In this document: in pieces, positions 1 through 11,668 of the stretch
Layout of the letters: every line of letters begins with the position of its first letter
How positions within the stretch are numbered: the first letter of the stretch is position 1
Source: Stenopsyche tienmushanensis
Taxonomy: Eukaryota; Arthropoda; Insecta; Trichoptera; Stenopsychidae
Direction of reading: 5' to 3'
DNA: 64,000 nt
Assembly: GCA_008973525.1 (NCBI GenBank)
Contig: WACJ01000193.1
Location: 434,001-498,000, forward strand
Program-made: the position numbers and the translations under genes
Notes under the pieces: model-generated
What the model saw: the letters and a program-made list of their open reading frames with translations, nothing else
The model's database searches: none
What the model was told of the DNA's origin: nothing

Positions 1-1017
1 TTAAAATATTCTTGGTTACATAATTAAAATTCCCACAATCCCTATCGAGACGGTCGCTAAAGTACTCTTCGACACGTTTATCCAGATGGCCCGCTGGGTG
101 AGTGTTCTAAATACAACTACATTCAATATCGAGTAAATGAGAAGGTGAGTGTATGTTACAGTCGAATTGGATGTAACCCCTTCCTGTGAATGGATATTGA
201 AGAGGCCTTAGTTCTGCAGTGGATTTTTGTCGCTAAACTATGATGATGATATCATTAATAATTTTGGATTAATATTATTAAATATTCCTAAATTATAGTA
301 ACGTCCTATTATAAAAAAACATAATAAATATAAATCGATAAATAACTTTCAGTCGTCTGTATTCACTATAGATAAACATCAATGCTTATCAATTAATGTA
401 TGATGAAGCAATACTTGGCATTGTAAAATAGTACTTTAAAGATCAAGCTGATTATTCCAAACATGATTTTGTAATTATATGATAAATCGATCTTAATTCG
501 CAGATTTAACTATGATCAAAACAAATTTCAATGTGTTCGAATTACAATTACAATCTCAAAATGTTTGTATTATAATTGTTTGCTAATAAATACAAAAAGC
601 ATATGGATGAATATTTCATGGGTAGTTTGGATCAGCGAGGGACTGTAAGAATATTAAGACGTGCCTTGGTCATGATTTGGAGCACAAAAAGATTCAATCT
701 AGCTGCATATTTTAGATATTTCAATAAAACCACAAGAGCGATTATTTTATCTGAATTTCACAAATTTGTCTCTAATCGTTTTTTCGATGCACCATCTTCG
801 AAATAGTCTCCTTCAGTCTGAGAGCAATGTTTTGAGGTTTCTTATGTGAGCGTCTACTGTTCGTCGACCTGGGGTAAAAAATCTTATCCCTCCAACGACA
901 ATGGGAGAGACATGTCGTTGGAATAACATCTGGGGAGCTGTATGCTCAATACCATATGAAAAAGAAAGCGACAGAGACTACAAAGAACATCTGTGAAATT
1001 TATGGTGCCATAATGGA
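1..1017. other. Unassigned AT-rich stretch
   Basis: I see no recognisable gene. A 76-codon open frame at 576-806 begins with TTG, lacks any family motif and has no splice context. The rest is AT-rich with stops in all frames. The R1-type LINE copy begins at its right edge. Confidence 0.4.
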
Positions 1018-2226
1018 TTTTTTTTCCTATGGGAATCTTGCATATGACACCCTGGGTTTGATCCCAGGTTAGTGTCAGATTCTTACTGAATAAACACCTC
1101 ATTTGTCCTTCTCTGCCCCCCTGGTATTGTTTTCCATGTTGCTTCAGGAGGACAGGTAGTCTGGCCTTGGATATTTGACCCTATTCTAGTGTTGGAGAGG
1201 CCCTATGCGCCTTTCTCTTTCATTGCCCTCTTTGGCGCTCAGAAATTCTTCAAAAGGTTCCAGTTCTTCTTGCTTGCCATCATGCTGTAGACCATGTTGT
1301 CAACGTTGAACTCAGCTACTCCGAGTGCTTGTTCCAGTAGTTTTCTCTGAGGTGCCCATCCCTCTGCGTCATCGACCTCGTACGTACCGAAGCACCCATG
1401 CCCAGTAAGCACCTGAGTCAGGCGATAGGTCGTTTAACGCTCCCTTCCGTTGGACCCTTGTCAGTATATTTCTGTAGCTCTCATGTCTGAATAACTCATG
1501 CCATATCGAGTCTCTGTACAGAAGGATTAAACGTATGACCTCGTTCGAGCTCACTGGCCACCTTCTGCGCAGCTGCTTCAATTTGTTTGCTGAAGGTCAG
1601 CTTGTTGTCCAAAAGGATCCCGAGGCATCTCAGCGATTTGCTGTATTCAACCTCGTGACCGTTTACAAAAAGAACCTCGGTCTTCTTCTTCTGCTGCAGA
1701 TCATTGCCTCCGTTTTCTCTGCCGCCAGTTGCAGGCGATTTTCCCGCATCCACGCGTTGATTCTGGCGAGGGCTTCGTTGTTCATCGCTTCCATTTCCAA
1801 TGGAAGCTGGACTATCACCAGCAGTGCGACATCGTCCACGAAGGCAATGAGCTCTGTTCCTTTAGGCATCTTGATCTCGAGCAGACTATTGTAAATGACA
1901 TTCCATAGGGTAGGTCCCAGAACGAATCCCTGTGGAACTACCATCTCCAGCTTCTTCGCCATGTTGGTTTTGATATGGTGGACATGTCGATCTCTGAGGT
2001 AATTGCAAACAAGCTCCTCGGCGTACTCAGTAACTTGGAAGGTTTTTCTGAGCGCCTCAACTATCAACTCTCAGCTGGCTGTACTAAAAGCATTCTTTAT
2101 GTCCAGCATGACCATCACAACGTCTCTGCTCCTTTTAACCGTGCCTCTCTACGCCCATCGAATTGTTTCCACTACTCTCTGTACCGCTCCTAGCATGGAT
2201 CGACCCGGTCTGAACTTGTACTGCTA
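1018..2226 (-). mobile_element. R1-clade non-LTR retrotransposon, 5'-truncated and decayed (copy 1)
   Basis: The minus strand encodes the second half of a reverse transcriptase. A finger motif (YKFRPGRSMLGAVQ) lies near 2220, then LDIKNAF near 2105, a PQGFVLGPTLWN block near 1920, and a catalytic box that reads FVDD where FADD or YADD is usual, near 1845. A thumb segment with YSKSLRCLGILLDNKLTF follows in a different frame, then the C-terminal LARVQR-like segment (here LTRVQRKGAL). At least two in-frame stops and two frameshifts break it, and about 230 bp present in the copy at 11.7 kb is deleted. The 3' end carries a hairpin (1051-1068) and an A-run (T-run 1018-1025 on plus). This is a dead copy. 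R1 elements are often rDNA-specific, but this one lies in ordinary sequence. Confidence 0.85.
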
Positions 2227-2230
2227 GGAT

Positions 2231-2480
2231 GGATGTTATGAAATGCCATCAATGGTTTAAAAAATAAATCTTGTAATTTTACTATGATAGACGAACAACG
2301 AAGTGGAAGACTCGTCCAGGCGGATGAAGCAACCCTGAAATTTGCAATCGAAGATAATCCGATGCTGACCATCAAACAATTATCAGAGACGACCGATACA
2401 TCCTGATCCAATACTAAGAAGATCCTAAAGAAATTAGACAAGATTCATAAATAAGCTGTTTGAAACCCAAACGCATTGAT
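2231..2480 (+). mobile_element. Mariner transposase N-terminal fossil
   Basis: The plus strand reads CHQWFKK, then, one frame over, IDEQRSGRLVQADEATLK and DNPMLTIKQLSE, then KKILKKLDKIHK. This is the helix-turn-helix start of a mariner transposase (usual form: W..KF..G.....D..RSGRP..... followed by the second HTH and HLKKLGKV). Stops and one frameshift interrupt it. It abuts the LINE copy on its left, and no terminal repeats are visible. Confidence 0.75.
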
Positions 2481-2666
2481 CGACCCCAACATGAACATCG
2501 GTAGAATTTAATTACTATTGGTGAGAAATAGGGTTCCTATTTATTTATTTATTTAAACGGGAAGAAGAAAAAAACAATAGTTAGAGCATGATAAACGGTA
2601 AACTATCAACAGTTGGGTGGATGTAATGCATAATTACATCAAAATGAAGCCAAATTTGGAATAAAA

Positions 2667-2875
2667 ATGCACAATGGTGCCGTTGGCGGTTCCGGGATCG
2701 GTCCGATCAAATATTCTTACACAAGAAACAATCAGAGTATTCACACCATCGGATCGCTCCAGTTCCGATCCGATAGTGTGAATACTCTCATTGTTTCTTG
2801 TGTAAGAATATTTGACAGGACCGGGATCGGACCGAGACCGAAGCGAGATCGAACCGTAAACGGCACCATAGTGTG
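2667..2875. mobile_element. Fold-back (hairpin) element of about 210 bp
   Basis: Two arms of about 90-100 bp are inverted copies around a centre near 2762. The sequence CAAATATTCTTACACAAGAA in the left arm (about 2708-2727) recurs inverted at about 2795-2815, and the CGGATCGG blocks mirror each other around the centre. The outer ends also match inverted (TGGTGCCGTT at about 2673 against AACGGCACCA at about 2860). No coding capacity is credible. It has the shape of a MITE or fold-back element. The superfamily is not determined, since I see no clear target duplication. Confidence 0.8.
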
Positions 2876-2889
2876 AATCGAGCCTTACT

Positions 2890-3224
2890 CTCCAGCACGA
2901 TAACGCGCGACCTCATCTTACGAAATTGATGCGTCTTTTTCTCAACTAATTTTCAACTATTTCATTCCGTGGAACATTTTTAAGGGATCAAATTTCAGTT
3001 CTTCATGGTTGAAAAAACTGCTCTTTCAGACTATTTTTAATCAAAGCCTGCTGGATTATACGAGAAAGGAATAGATGATTTAAAAGAAGGATGTGAGAAA
3101 TTATTTTATATGCGAAAACTTCAATACAGTTTAAAAAAAATTAATCACTTTGAAAAAAAAAACGACATTAGTTATGGTACTCCTAATATTTACAATATTT
3201 ATGAGCATTAAAATTTAAAAGATA
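2890..3224. other. Intergenic, nothing recognised
   Basis: AT-rich sequence with A- and T-runs and no open frame, repeat end or RNA gene that I can recognise. Confidence 0.4.
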
Positions 3225-3365
3225 TTGGCTTTTTCCGATCCTTTCTTTGGTAACTATGCTGACCATTTTGGCATGGTTTTAACAAAGGAAGTGGGGCCGC
3301 TAACCACACTTCCTGTAGATATGAATTTAAAATGATTGAGCTACGAACTAAACTAATCAATTAAT
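3225..3365 (-). repeat. SINE-like repeat A, diverged copy
   Basis: Reading the minus strand, the block around 3300-3350 (CTCAATCATTTTAAATTCAT, then CTACAGGAAGTGTGG) matches the tRNA-like head and neck of the better copy at 34.38-34.55 kb. The body (about 3235-3290) is diverged. The family is described at 34384-34550. Confidence 0.5.
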
Positions 3366-4848
3366 AGATCGTCTACAGGTACAAAATAGCAGTGAATTCA
3401 GTATAAACGTGAAGCTCCATTGAAAATTTTGCGTTCACGCAGCGTGCGACACGTTCATCTCTAGACTCAACGCCATCATCCTGGTCAAAGGTGATTTATA
3501 AATTGTACATAATTTTTATAAGATCATAATAGTAAAATTAAATTGTATTTGTTCTGGCGGATCTGTTATTTATATAAAATGTTCATATATTTTAACTAAA
3601 ATGAGATATTGATTGCATTTTATGTAAATGAGCATGCATATATGCGCGCGCAGATTAATTTAAGTATGAATTTTTTCGCCTTCATAACATCTAATTCAAA
3701 TACAATCAGCCGGCTTAGTTTGTATACACATCATTTCAAGAGTTAAGATCGTCGTTTATCAAGGCCTTAATTGAATTCTTCTTCAGTCGATTGAATGTAA
3801 GGCGTGAGTCATCGCTTTAACGACTTGGTCCAGTATAAATTTTCGCAGATGTTGAGCGTCGTCTGTGAAAGATGCTCCCTCGTAGTTTGATAGGAATCTG
3901 CTCTTTGAGACGCAGCAGCTGTCGTCGTGAAAATGAAAATTCACAAATACGATGGAGGGTTTTATTAAATGAAAATCGATTTGGGATTTTCCACCAGCGA
4001 TGAGCAATAAAGTGAGAATCCGTAGAAGGTGGGGGAGCACATGTGGATGTGGAACACCCACTTGTAGGCAACCACCTTCAATATGGCTGCCATCGATCGG
4101 CTGGTAGCGCCTGCGCGTCCTCCCATCTTATTCCTCGATTCCATCCATTCCACAGACGTCCTTCCTGTCATCGCCAACTTGTAAGTCAATATTTTTAACC
4201 AAATAACCCTATTATTAATTTCTGCTCCTCAATCTCTCTGTAGATGATAATACTCGTCTTGTAATAGTCGACTCCTTGAAAAGCGGCATTCCCGGACCGA
4301 ACATAACCATAATTCGGTTACCATATTGTCAAAACATATGCTCAATCAAATGTACATTCCAGAACAAATACTATACATTGACCATCGGATATCAATTATC
4401 AAAGCTCAAAATGTGATCATTTTGATCAAAAATTAGCATAATAAAATGTAACATTTTCATATATGACTCATTCGTACATTCATACCTAAATACCCATCAT
4501 TAAAAATCCTATGTTATATCACATCATTGTATTGATATTGATGTAAATAACGTGTTCCGCTTATAATATTTAAGACACAAGCAAATTAAATTCAAAACAT
4601 ATGTTTGCATAATTACGTCAATGTTTGAAATTTATATTGTATTTTACATGCCCATAACTTTAATATCCTTTTGAATTTGATGTAATCAGTATTGATTAGC
4701 CACTATAAATGTAAATGAGGAGATGCCTGTTGCTTTGATCTAAATATGATTAATAATTTATTTGCAACATTAAAATATTTCAGCGTTTATATTCGAGTAT
4801 GATCTTGATATGTGGTGGAATATTAGTGCTTTTATAACGAGTTTTTAA
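3366..4848. other. Upstream region of the transporter gene
   Basis: Mostly AT-rich intergenic sequence. A less AT-rich segment at about 4075-4185 ends in AACTTGTAAGT, which would serve as a splice donor, so a 5' untranslated first exon of the transporter could lie here. That is only a possibility. No TATA box can be singled out. Confidence 0.3.
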
Positions 4849-7800
4849 ATGGATAAGGTGGTGGTGAAGATGGCTGGAGCCCGGAGACAGGTACTGGCCC
4901 GGGTTGCAGCTGGAATATGGCTCCGTATGGGTCGAACGAGACCATTGGAACAAGACCCATTGGATACGCAATTGAATCGATGTCTATCAACTTTGGACAT
5001 CACTCTTTTGGGTAAAATGATACGATTCATATATAAATATTTCAATTCGATGTGCTTAAATTTGCTTAAACGTGTTTCAGGTATTGGACATATGGTTGGA
5101 GCTGGAATGTATGTATTGACTGGGACCGTTGCTAGAGAGCTTGCCGGAGCTGGTACGGCTCTCAGCTTTCTTTTAGCCGGATTTGCTTCATTATTGGCAG
5201 CTCTTTGCTATGCGGAATTCGGAACTAGAGTACCAAGGGCTGGAAGTGCTTACCTTTATACATATGTGAGCATTGGCGAATTCTGGGCCTTCGTCATCGG
5301 ATGGAATATCATACTCGAACATATGATAGGTAAATATTTATTTAATATATATGATCAAATTGTGTCAACATAATACTAGACTTACTACTTCATATTTAAT
5401 AATATTTCAGGTGCTGCATCCGTGGCAAGGGCATGGAGTGGCTATCTAGATTCGGTCGTCGGAGGTGTTGTTAGCAATGCTACTGTCGCTTGGACTGGAG
5501 AACTCCATGAAAAACTTCTTGGACGATATCCCGATTTACTAGCATTTTCTATCTGCATTGCATTTTCGCTTTTATTAGCTCTGGGTGTAAAAACATCAGC
5601 CTATATCAATAACGCCTTAACAGTTCTAAACTTGTTAGTCATCGTAATTGTTATTGTGGTAGGTTTTTCGCATGCCGATCTTGATAATTGGTCAGCAAGC
5701 AAAGGTGGATTTATGCCTTATGGATTTTCTGGAGTACTAGCTGGAGCAGCCACTTGTTTCTATGCGTTTGTCGGATTTGATAGCATATCTTCATCCAGCG
5801 AAGAAGCCAGAGATCCTACCTATTCAATCCCGGTAGCCACGATTCTTTCGATGACACTGGTTGCATTTGGTTATGTCTTGGTATCAGCTGCTTTAACGCT
5901 GATGGTACCTTATTATAAAATCAGTCCTGATGCTGCTCTGCCGGAGGCATTCGGTGCTTTAAACCTGAATTGGGCCAAATATATAGTAGCAGTTGGTGCA
6001 CTTTGTGGAATGACCACATCATTATTGGGGTCTCTATTTACGCTCCCTAGATGTTTGTATGCAATGGCTCAGGATGGATTGCTTTTCAGCTTCCTTGGTA
6101 ATGTGAATGCTAAGACTCAGATTCCATTGGCGAATTTAGTCGTATCAGGACTATCTACTGCTGTGATTGCTTTACTGTTTGATTTGGAGACTTTGGTGGA
6201 ATTCATGTCAATAGGAACACTTTTAGCTTATACCATTGTAAGCGCTGCTGTTATTATATTGCGATACAGACCAGCCTCAACCGAAGAGCTCAGAGCCTTA
6301 GGACTGGGAGGTATGGACATATCTCCAGAAAGCTCACCGGGTGGAACTCCCGTCACGGATCCTGGATCGATTTCTTCTGAGGTTTGACTGTTTTTTTACT
6401 TGTGAATAAATATGCATCAAATTATTTATAAATTTAATAATTATTACAGGTTTATGAAGTAGTCATGGCTGGTCGATTGAAAGCTAAGCATTCCTGGTTA
6501 CGATGGTTAGTAGGTGCACGCGCTCCAGGTTCTGCTGTCACAGCAGCTACTGCTCTTTATACTATAGCATCAGCAGCTTTATGTGCTCATGCTGCTACAA
6601 GTTCTCCTTCCTTGATTTTGATTCCAATATTGGTGATCTTCATGATTGGATGTAAGTATAAATATGCAATATTTCTTCGTAGTGGCGCGTCGTGTAACGG
6701 TCAATCCTTCAATCCATCGTTTGTCAATCGTAGCATTACACAAGTACTGGAATAGTAGCAAGCCTATTTTATTATATATTACACAACACCCAGTTAAACG
6801 CTAATTTTCTTGGAAATAAGCCCTTTGAAAGGATTTCTACGAATTGGAACATTTCGCTGATATTCTAGAGACGGCGCCATTGCCGCGTTTTGGAATTCTT
6901 AGACTTGGTTTTCCCGGCTTTTCCTACGATCCAAATCTTGGACACGTAAAGGAGAAGTGTGCCGCGTTTTCCATTTAATTCATAGACTGACCGTGAAGTA
7001 CAAGTCCGACTATTTGTTTGAAATATGTTCAAGTTGGCCACTTCTGCTTCGTATGCACACACGACACATTTCCCTCTCTAACTATAGTTCTGAAGTAGCT
7101 TATTCCTTTAATTATTATTTCTTTTGTGAGTACCTTTGTCTTGAAAATTAATTCTTTTGACGGCCCTATTCCGTGACTCACATGATTTCCAGACCTGACA
7201 CCAGTGGATTTCTTTGCCTGGAGACTTACTCTATTCTGTGATTCGCACAATCTCGAGACCTGACACTACTGAATTTCTTGGTCTGGAGACATGCCCTATT
7301 TCATGGCTCGGGATTGGGACCCCTAGTTTATTGTATATTTCATTAAGGTTGACATGAAATCTAATTTTAAAAAACATCCAAGGAAAACATAATCTAACAC
7401 AATATTGATAATATCTTTCATAATCATTAATCTCTGAGACAGCAGATGTTTTTTGCTTCAAATTTACAACTCATCCTGACTTTAAAAAGATGATATTTTG
7501 TCTTGTTGGAAGCTGAAAATATCGATTGATCAATAAATCCGATTGTATTGTGTAATAATGTTAACAAACAAACAAAACGCAGCATTTCAGATTAATAACG
7601 ATGACTAGAGTTCTTGCCGTCACAATGACTATGTAAAATATTATATATTTTTGGGAATTTAAAACGAGATAAATTATCTTTATATTTACATAGAGATCAT
7701 TCTTATTTTTGAAGGTTTGATTGTAATTTGGGCTCATCAACAAAGTCCTGTTCGTCCACCTTTTCGAGCACCGTTTGTTCCGCTGCTCCCTGCTGCAAGT

Positions 7801-8584
7801 ATTTTGGCCAATGTTGAACTGATGGTGCATCTTAATGCATTAACCTGGGCGAGATTTGCCGTGTGGATGGCTTTTGGTAAGTGATAAAATTATAGCAAAA
7901 TAAATTTTAATATGTAATAATCGTGCAATTTTGGAGTATACTATTGAAAAACTACTTATTAATCTTGTCATGATATAATTTAGGAATAATAAAATAAAAT
8001 AAATAGCCTTTAAAATTATAAAATACGATCAATATTATAATAAGCAATCGCTTTTATATGCAATCTTATATATAAAAATTAATTATTGTTTGTTCGTATG
8101 AAATGCGCTGCCATACCGTTCATCCGATTGCAATAAAACTTCGTTCACTTATTGTTAAGGATGTCGTAAGTAATATAGGCATGTTTTAATATACAAAAAT
8201 AAAAATTGTTTGTCCGTATTCAATGCGCTGCCATACCGTTCATCCGATTGCAATAAATCTTTGTCAAAGTATTGTTTACACTTGCAGGAATAACATAAAC
8301 GTAATAAAAATATTATTTGTATACGCAGTTTGTTATGCGATGCGTGGCATTGCAACGCGTGCCGGGTAATCACTTTTATTATATAAAATATGTTGAAAAA
8401 TGTTTTCCATGTGATTTCAGGATTGGTTATGTATTTGGGTTATGGAATGAGACACAGCCAAGCGGGATCATCCCCAGGAATGGGAGCGGACGCAGCAGGT
8501 GGACTATTGGCGAGCGCAGTATCAGCTCATTGGGGCTCCACCGGTCCCGATCATCAGCCCATAGTCTCACAAGAAGGAGAATAG
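4849..8584 (+). CDS. SLC7A4-like: Cationic amino acid transporter 4-like (SLC7A4-type) membrane protein, six exons
   Basis: Exons are 4849-5011, 5081-5329, 5411-6381, 6450-6651, 7715-7876 and 8421-8584. All borders are GT..AG and the joined frame is 1911 bp (636 aa), the normal size for the CAT branch of the APC superfamily. Characteristic segments are RPLEQDPLDTQLNRCLSTLD before helix 1, HMVGAGMYVLTGTVA at helix 1, LCYAEFGTRVPRAGSAY, EFWAFVIGWNIILEHMIG, ARAWSGYLDS, CFYAFVGFDSISSSSEEARD and FMSIGTLLAYTIVSAAVIILR. The N-terminal block and the ARAWSGYLDS block resemble SLC7A4 more than CAT1-3. A C-terminal helix group (exons 4-6) and a short polar tail end at GEGE-like QEGE. It should sit in a membrane with 12-14 helices. 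The substrate is uncertain, because vertebrate SLC7A4 shows little classical CAT activity. Intron 1 (69 bp) is a multiple of three and has no stop. Intron 4 (1063 bp) and intron 5 (544 bp) hold repeats. Confidence 0.93.
6940..7320 (+). repeat. Dispersed repeat with tandem 60-80 bp units in transporter intron 4
   Basis: GTAAAGGAGAAGTGTGCCGC at about 6947 recurs at about 11318. Two tandem units at about 7165-7300 share ACCTGACAC(CA/TA)..(G/A)ATTTCTT and recur in the 11.2 kb repeat. One frame reads DLTPVDFFAW, close to the PDL.P.DFF.W motif of mariner-type transposases, so the block is probably transposon-derived. Confidence 0.55.
8060..8375 (+). repeat. Helitron-like repeat with two direct units in transporter intron 5
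   Basis: The string GCGCTGCCATACCGTTCATC, followed by CGATTGCAATAAA, occurs at about 8105 and again at about 8226. Each copy follows TTGTTTGT(T/C)CGTAT. The block ends with GCAACGCGTGCCGGGTAATC at 8351-8370. Such AT-rich flanks with a CGCGTGCCGGGTA terminus resemble Helitron ends in insects. No Rep/helicase remnant is present, so the class is an inference. Confidence 0.45.
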
Positions 8585-8759
8585 TAAACCCCAAAGATTA
8601 TTTAAACACACAAAAATATATCACATGCTCATAGCCCGTCGACTCTTAATATTAACAAGAAAAGAGTATTTATCATAAAGTAAATTATATTATATGCATG
8701 GAAGAGCATTTAAAATTATAATTGAATCCAGGGTGTGTAAATAAACGGAAGATGCAGTC

Positions 8760-9855
8760 CCTATGGTGTAGATTTTAGACATTTATGGTTTCTACAAAAT
8801 TGTCAATATCCAAACGCAAGAACTGTTATCCAGGACTGAAGAATTTTATTGTATCATGTTGATATTGTTGCATAGCGAAATTCGATGAATGACGCGGATA
8901 CAAAATCAGATCCATGCGCAAAAAATCTTTTTATAATATTTTTTATATGAATTTATTCCCAACATACTATATTTTATCGCGTCTATTCAATGATGGGAAT
9001 GAGGATCACCTTATTTTAGGCCCTGATCACTAGCGAGCCACCGGCGTGAGCGTGTCCAATACGTTTTATTAGTCTGTCAGATTTTCACGAGTACTATTGA
9101 TATTTATGTAAGAAGGTGGCTCGATTTTATTATTTAAACGTCTACCGTCCCATTACATCTAAAAATCTTTTACATTCGTGTGTATTTTTTTGATTGAATT
9201 TTTATTGTTTAGATCACTTGTTACAACAGTTAGATCATTTATAGCAATTAGTATGATAGAACATAATTATGAAAACTCAAAAGGATTTGTCTTGAGCATC
9301 TTTGAACGATGCTATTGCTGTGAAGTGTTAACAAATATAAACATGCACCAATCGAAATCTGACTGATAAATCTGAATATTCTAACTTTACAACAAGACGA
9401 TTTTTTCAAACAATTTACCTTTTTAAATGAAATAATAATGTAATATGTGCAAGACGTAAATTAAAATATATAACATGACATTTGAAAAAATCTAACTACG
9501 TCAATTTATTGCATAATCTGTATAGTTATTTCGCTGAGCTATTTATATGTCGTATGTATATAATAAATGTGATGCATTTTTTGCATGCAATGCAACTAGA
9601 AGAATATTTTTTTGATATTATTTGTTTCTAATGTATTTTAAATGCACATTTTATGTTCAAATTGTTGTTATTATTTGTTGAGTATTGATTTTTATCGATC
9701 TATTTAATGTATATAAATTACTGTATGTAATGTTAATCAGTAAAATTAAACAATATAATGTTAAAAGTATATTTATTTCACTCATTGGTGTTAATATGGC
9801 AAACAATTGTTTGCGAATTTATTAGTATAAAATAATGCAAGCAAAGAAAAATATA
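8760..9855. other. Transporter 3' flank and intergenic
   Basis: AT-rich. A polyadenylation-like AATAAA lies near 8740, downstream of the transporter stop. A minus-strand AATAAA near 9817 probably serves the gene ending at 9859. No coding sequence is recognised; a 62-codon frame at 9178-9366 has no family features. Confidence 0.4.
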
Positions 9856-9858
9856 GAT

Positions 9859-10742
9859 TTAATCTCCCAAGCATTCAAATGGTGTGCATCTTTGCTGATG
9901 GGGTGCAAAAAATGATCCATCAATACAAGTCCTTGGCCATGGATCTTCGTTCGCAGCAAGACATTGAGAATATCGCGTACATCCAAGGGGTGAATAAAAT
10001 AACCCCGCAGCAGTACATTTTCCGTCTATTAATCCTGCGGATACCTCCCTGTCGATACAACCGGCGCCATTAAAAATAAAATTATAAGGACATGTGTGTA
10101 TTTCAGGACGAAGAATTGCCTCTCCATTTATGCCTCCAATGTTGCATATGAAATAAAGTCCGTTATCTCCATTGACAGGTCCCACCTGTCCCAATTTTTC
10201 ACAAACAGGTAACACATACTTTGCTGGACATTCGTCGTCGTCAATCCTGATACGGCAAGACTTGGTTGCAACATCAAAGGCCATGCCTTGAAAACAACGC
10301 CTCTCATATGGTACAAGACCGTTTTTATCCAACACACAAATATGAAATTTTCTACAATCATAAGGATCTGGGAACAATCCAACACTAGTGCAACCAAATT
10401 TAAACTCGCGCACGTTCTTCTCGTAATTATCTTGTTTAACACAAGTCCCAATATCATCCTTGCAAATTTCTCCAGTGGCATAGCAATTCCTCAAAAACAT
10501 TTTGACCCAAGTACCATCGCTTTTTTGCTCGCACGTCATCAATCGATTGGAGTCTTCGCACATTACGCCTGCTTTAATGCATGGTTTTCCTTCAACCAAA
10601 TCCGATTTATCCACAGCCAATACCTACAAATAAATAAATCTATTGAAGATTTGCATTGGATAAAAATAAGGGTTTAAGTGATCAATTCAATAATATTTAC
10701 TGTTGAGAGCACCGAGCAAAGAAGCAACGTTTTAAGCAACAT
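9859..10742 (-). CDS. Secreted four-module peritrophin-like (CBM14) protein, member 1
   Basis: Exon 1 is 10742-10701 (14 codons, MLLKTLLLCSVLST), intron 10700-10624, exon 2 10623-9859, giving 268 aa. The signal peptide ends near VLA|VD. Four cysteine modules follow: module 1 (about 29-75), module 2 with GLFPDPYDCRKFHIC, the six-cysteine CBM14 pattern (about 92-150), module 3 (about 158-206, four cysteines) and module 4 ending in CTPFEC. CBM14 modules bind chitin in peritrophic matrix or cuticle; that role is inferred. Module 1 has serine (CEDS) where most paralogues have cysteine, and the linker before module 2 lacks its cysteine as well. It is the most divergent intact member. A TATA-like TATAAAAG lies about 50 bp upstream. 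The 77-bp intron is among the shortest in the family. Confidence 0.88.
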
Positions 10743-10790
10743 TTTATCCTCTAATCCGGTCACATTGATGTAATATCAACACAAACGATG

Positions 10791-10798
10791 CTTTTATA
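10791..10798 (-). promoter_or_regulatory. TATA box candidate of peritrophin-like member 1
   Basis: The minus strand reads TATAAAAG, 49 bp before the ATG at 10742. The spacing leaves room for a short 5' UTR. A position-based inference. Confidence 0.5.
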
Positions 10799-10799
10799 C

Positions 10800-11184
10800 C
10801 GTATGCGTTTGATACTGTGCTATCTAGCAGTGATTTTCAATGATTTAATCTCAGGATTGAATCAAAATCGATACCGTTTTTGTATATTTTTCAGTTGTTG
10901 GCCCTATGAAATGGCTGAAAATTGATATATCGTAGGCGGGGGTCCAAATAATCGTAGATTCAATTATTCGAATAATGAATATGACATTTTTAAAATATTC
11001 GAGTATTCGAATATTTTATATATAGGATATTTGGCGTATGGACCGATACATTTTTTGGCAAGTAAGTAATGAAAATACCCAAAATTTCACCTTTAAATCG
11101 TCATAACTTTTTAATCTGTAGTCGTGATAGCACAAAATAACAGGTTTTCTAATATATGTTTTACCTGAATAAATCATTATTTAT
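10800..11184. other. Intergenic, nothing recognised
   Basis: AT-rich, with a run of imperfect ATTCGAATATT repeats at about 10960-11020. No gene seen. Confidence 0.4.
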
Positions 11185-11400
11185 GCAATCATTCACATGA
11201 TTTCCGGACTTGACACCAGTCGATTTCTTTGCCTGGATACTTCATTTGTGGGTCGCATTGTCTCCAGATCTGACACCAGTGGATTTCTTTGTTTAGCGTC
11301 GTGCTGATTTTATCGTAAAGGAGAAGTGTGCCGCATTTTCCAATTGGTCGAAGATCGACCGTGATTGAGAAAGGTACGAGTTCAACTATTTGAAATATAT
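11185..11400 (+). repeat. Second copy of the intron-4 dispersed repeat
   Basis: Two tandem units (about 11190-11250 and 11251-11310) carry TGACACCAGT(C/G)GATTTCTTTG. They are followed by GTAAAGGAGAAGTGTGCCGC at about 11318. The same pieces occur at 6.95-7.3 kb but in the opposite order, so one copy is rearranged. Confidence 0.55.
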
Positions 11401-11668
11401 TCTATAATATATTCTTCAACTGCCTTTTAATATTGAGTATTTTTTGCTATTTCTATTGTTTAGCCAAATGGCGACGACAAAAAAAATTCACTAACTTTTT
11501 GTATAAGTTCAAATTGGGACACAATGCAATGATTTGTGAAAGAATAATTCGAAAAAAGCAAAAATAATGCGCATTTTTTTACTGGAATTTTGAAGTTCAT
11601 TTAATAGAAGAAAGTACTTTCAAAAGCATCATCAGAAATAAAAGATCCAACTGATATAATCGTTCCCT

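Noticed and set aside
576..806. 76-codon plus-strand open frame
   Set aside because: Starts with TTG, no motif, no splice context, length compatible with chance.
4075..4185. Coding first exon for the transporter (MAAIDRLVAPARPP frame)
   Set aside because: No conserved N-terminus, and the 4849 start already gives the expected length; at most a 5' UTR exon.
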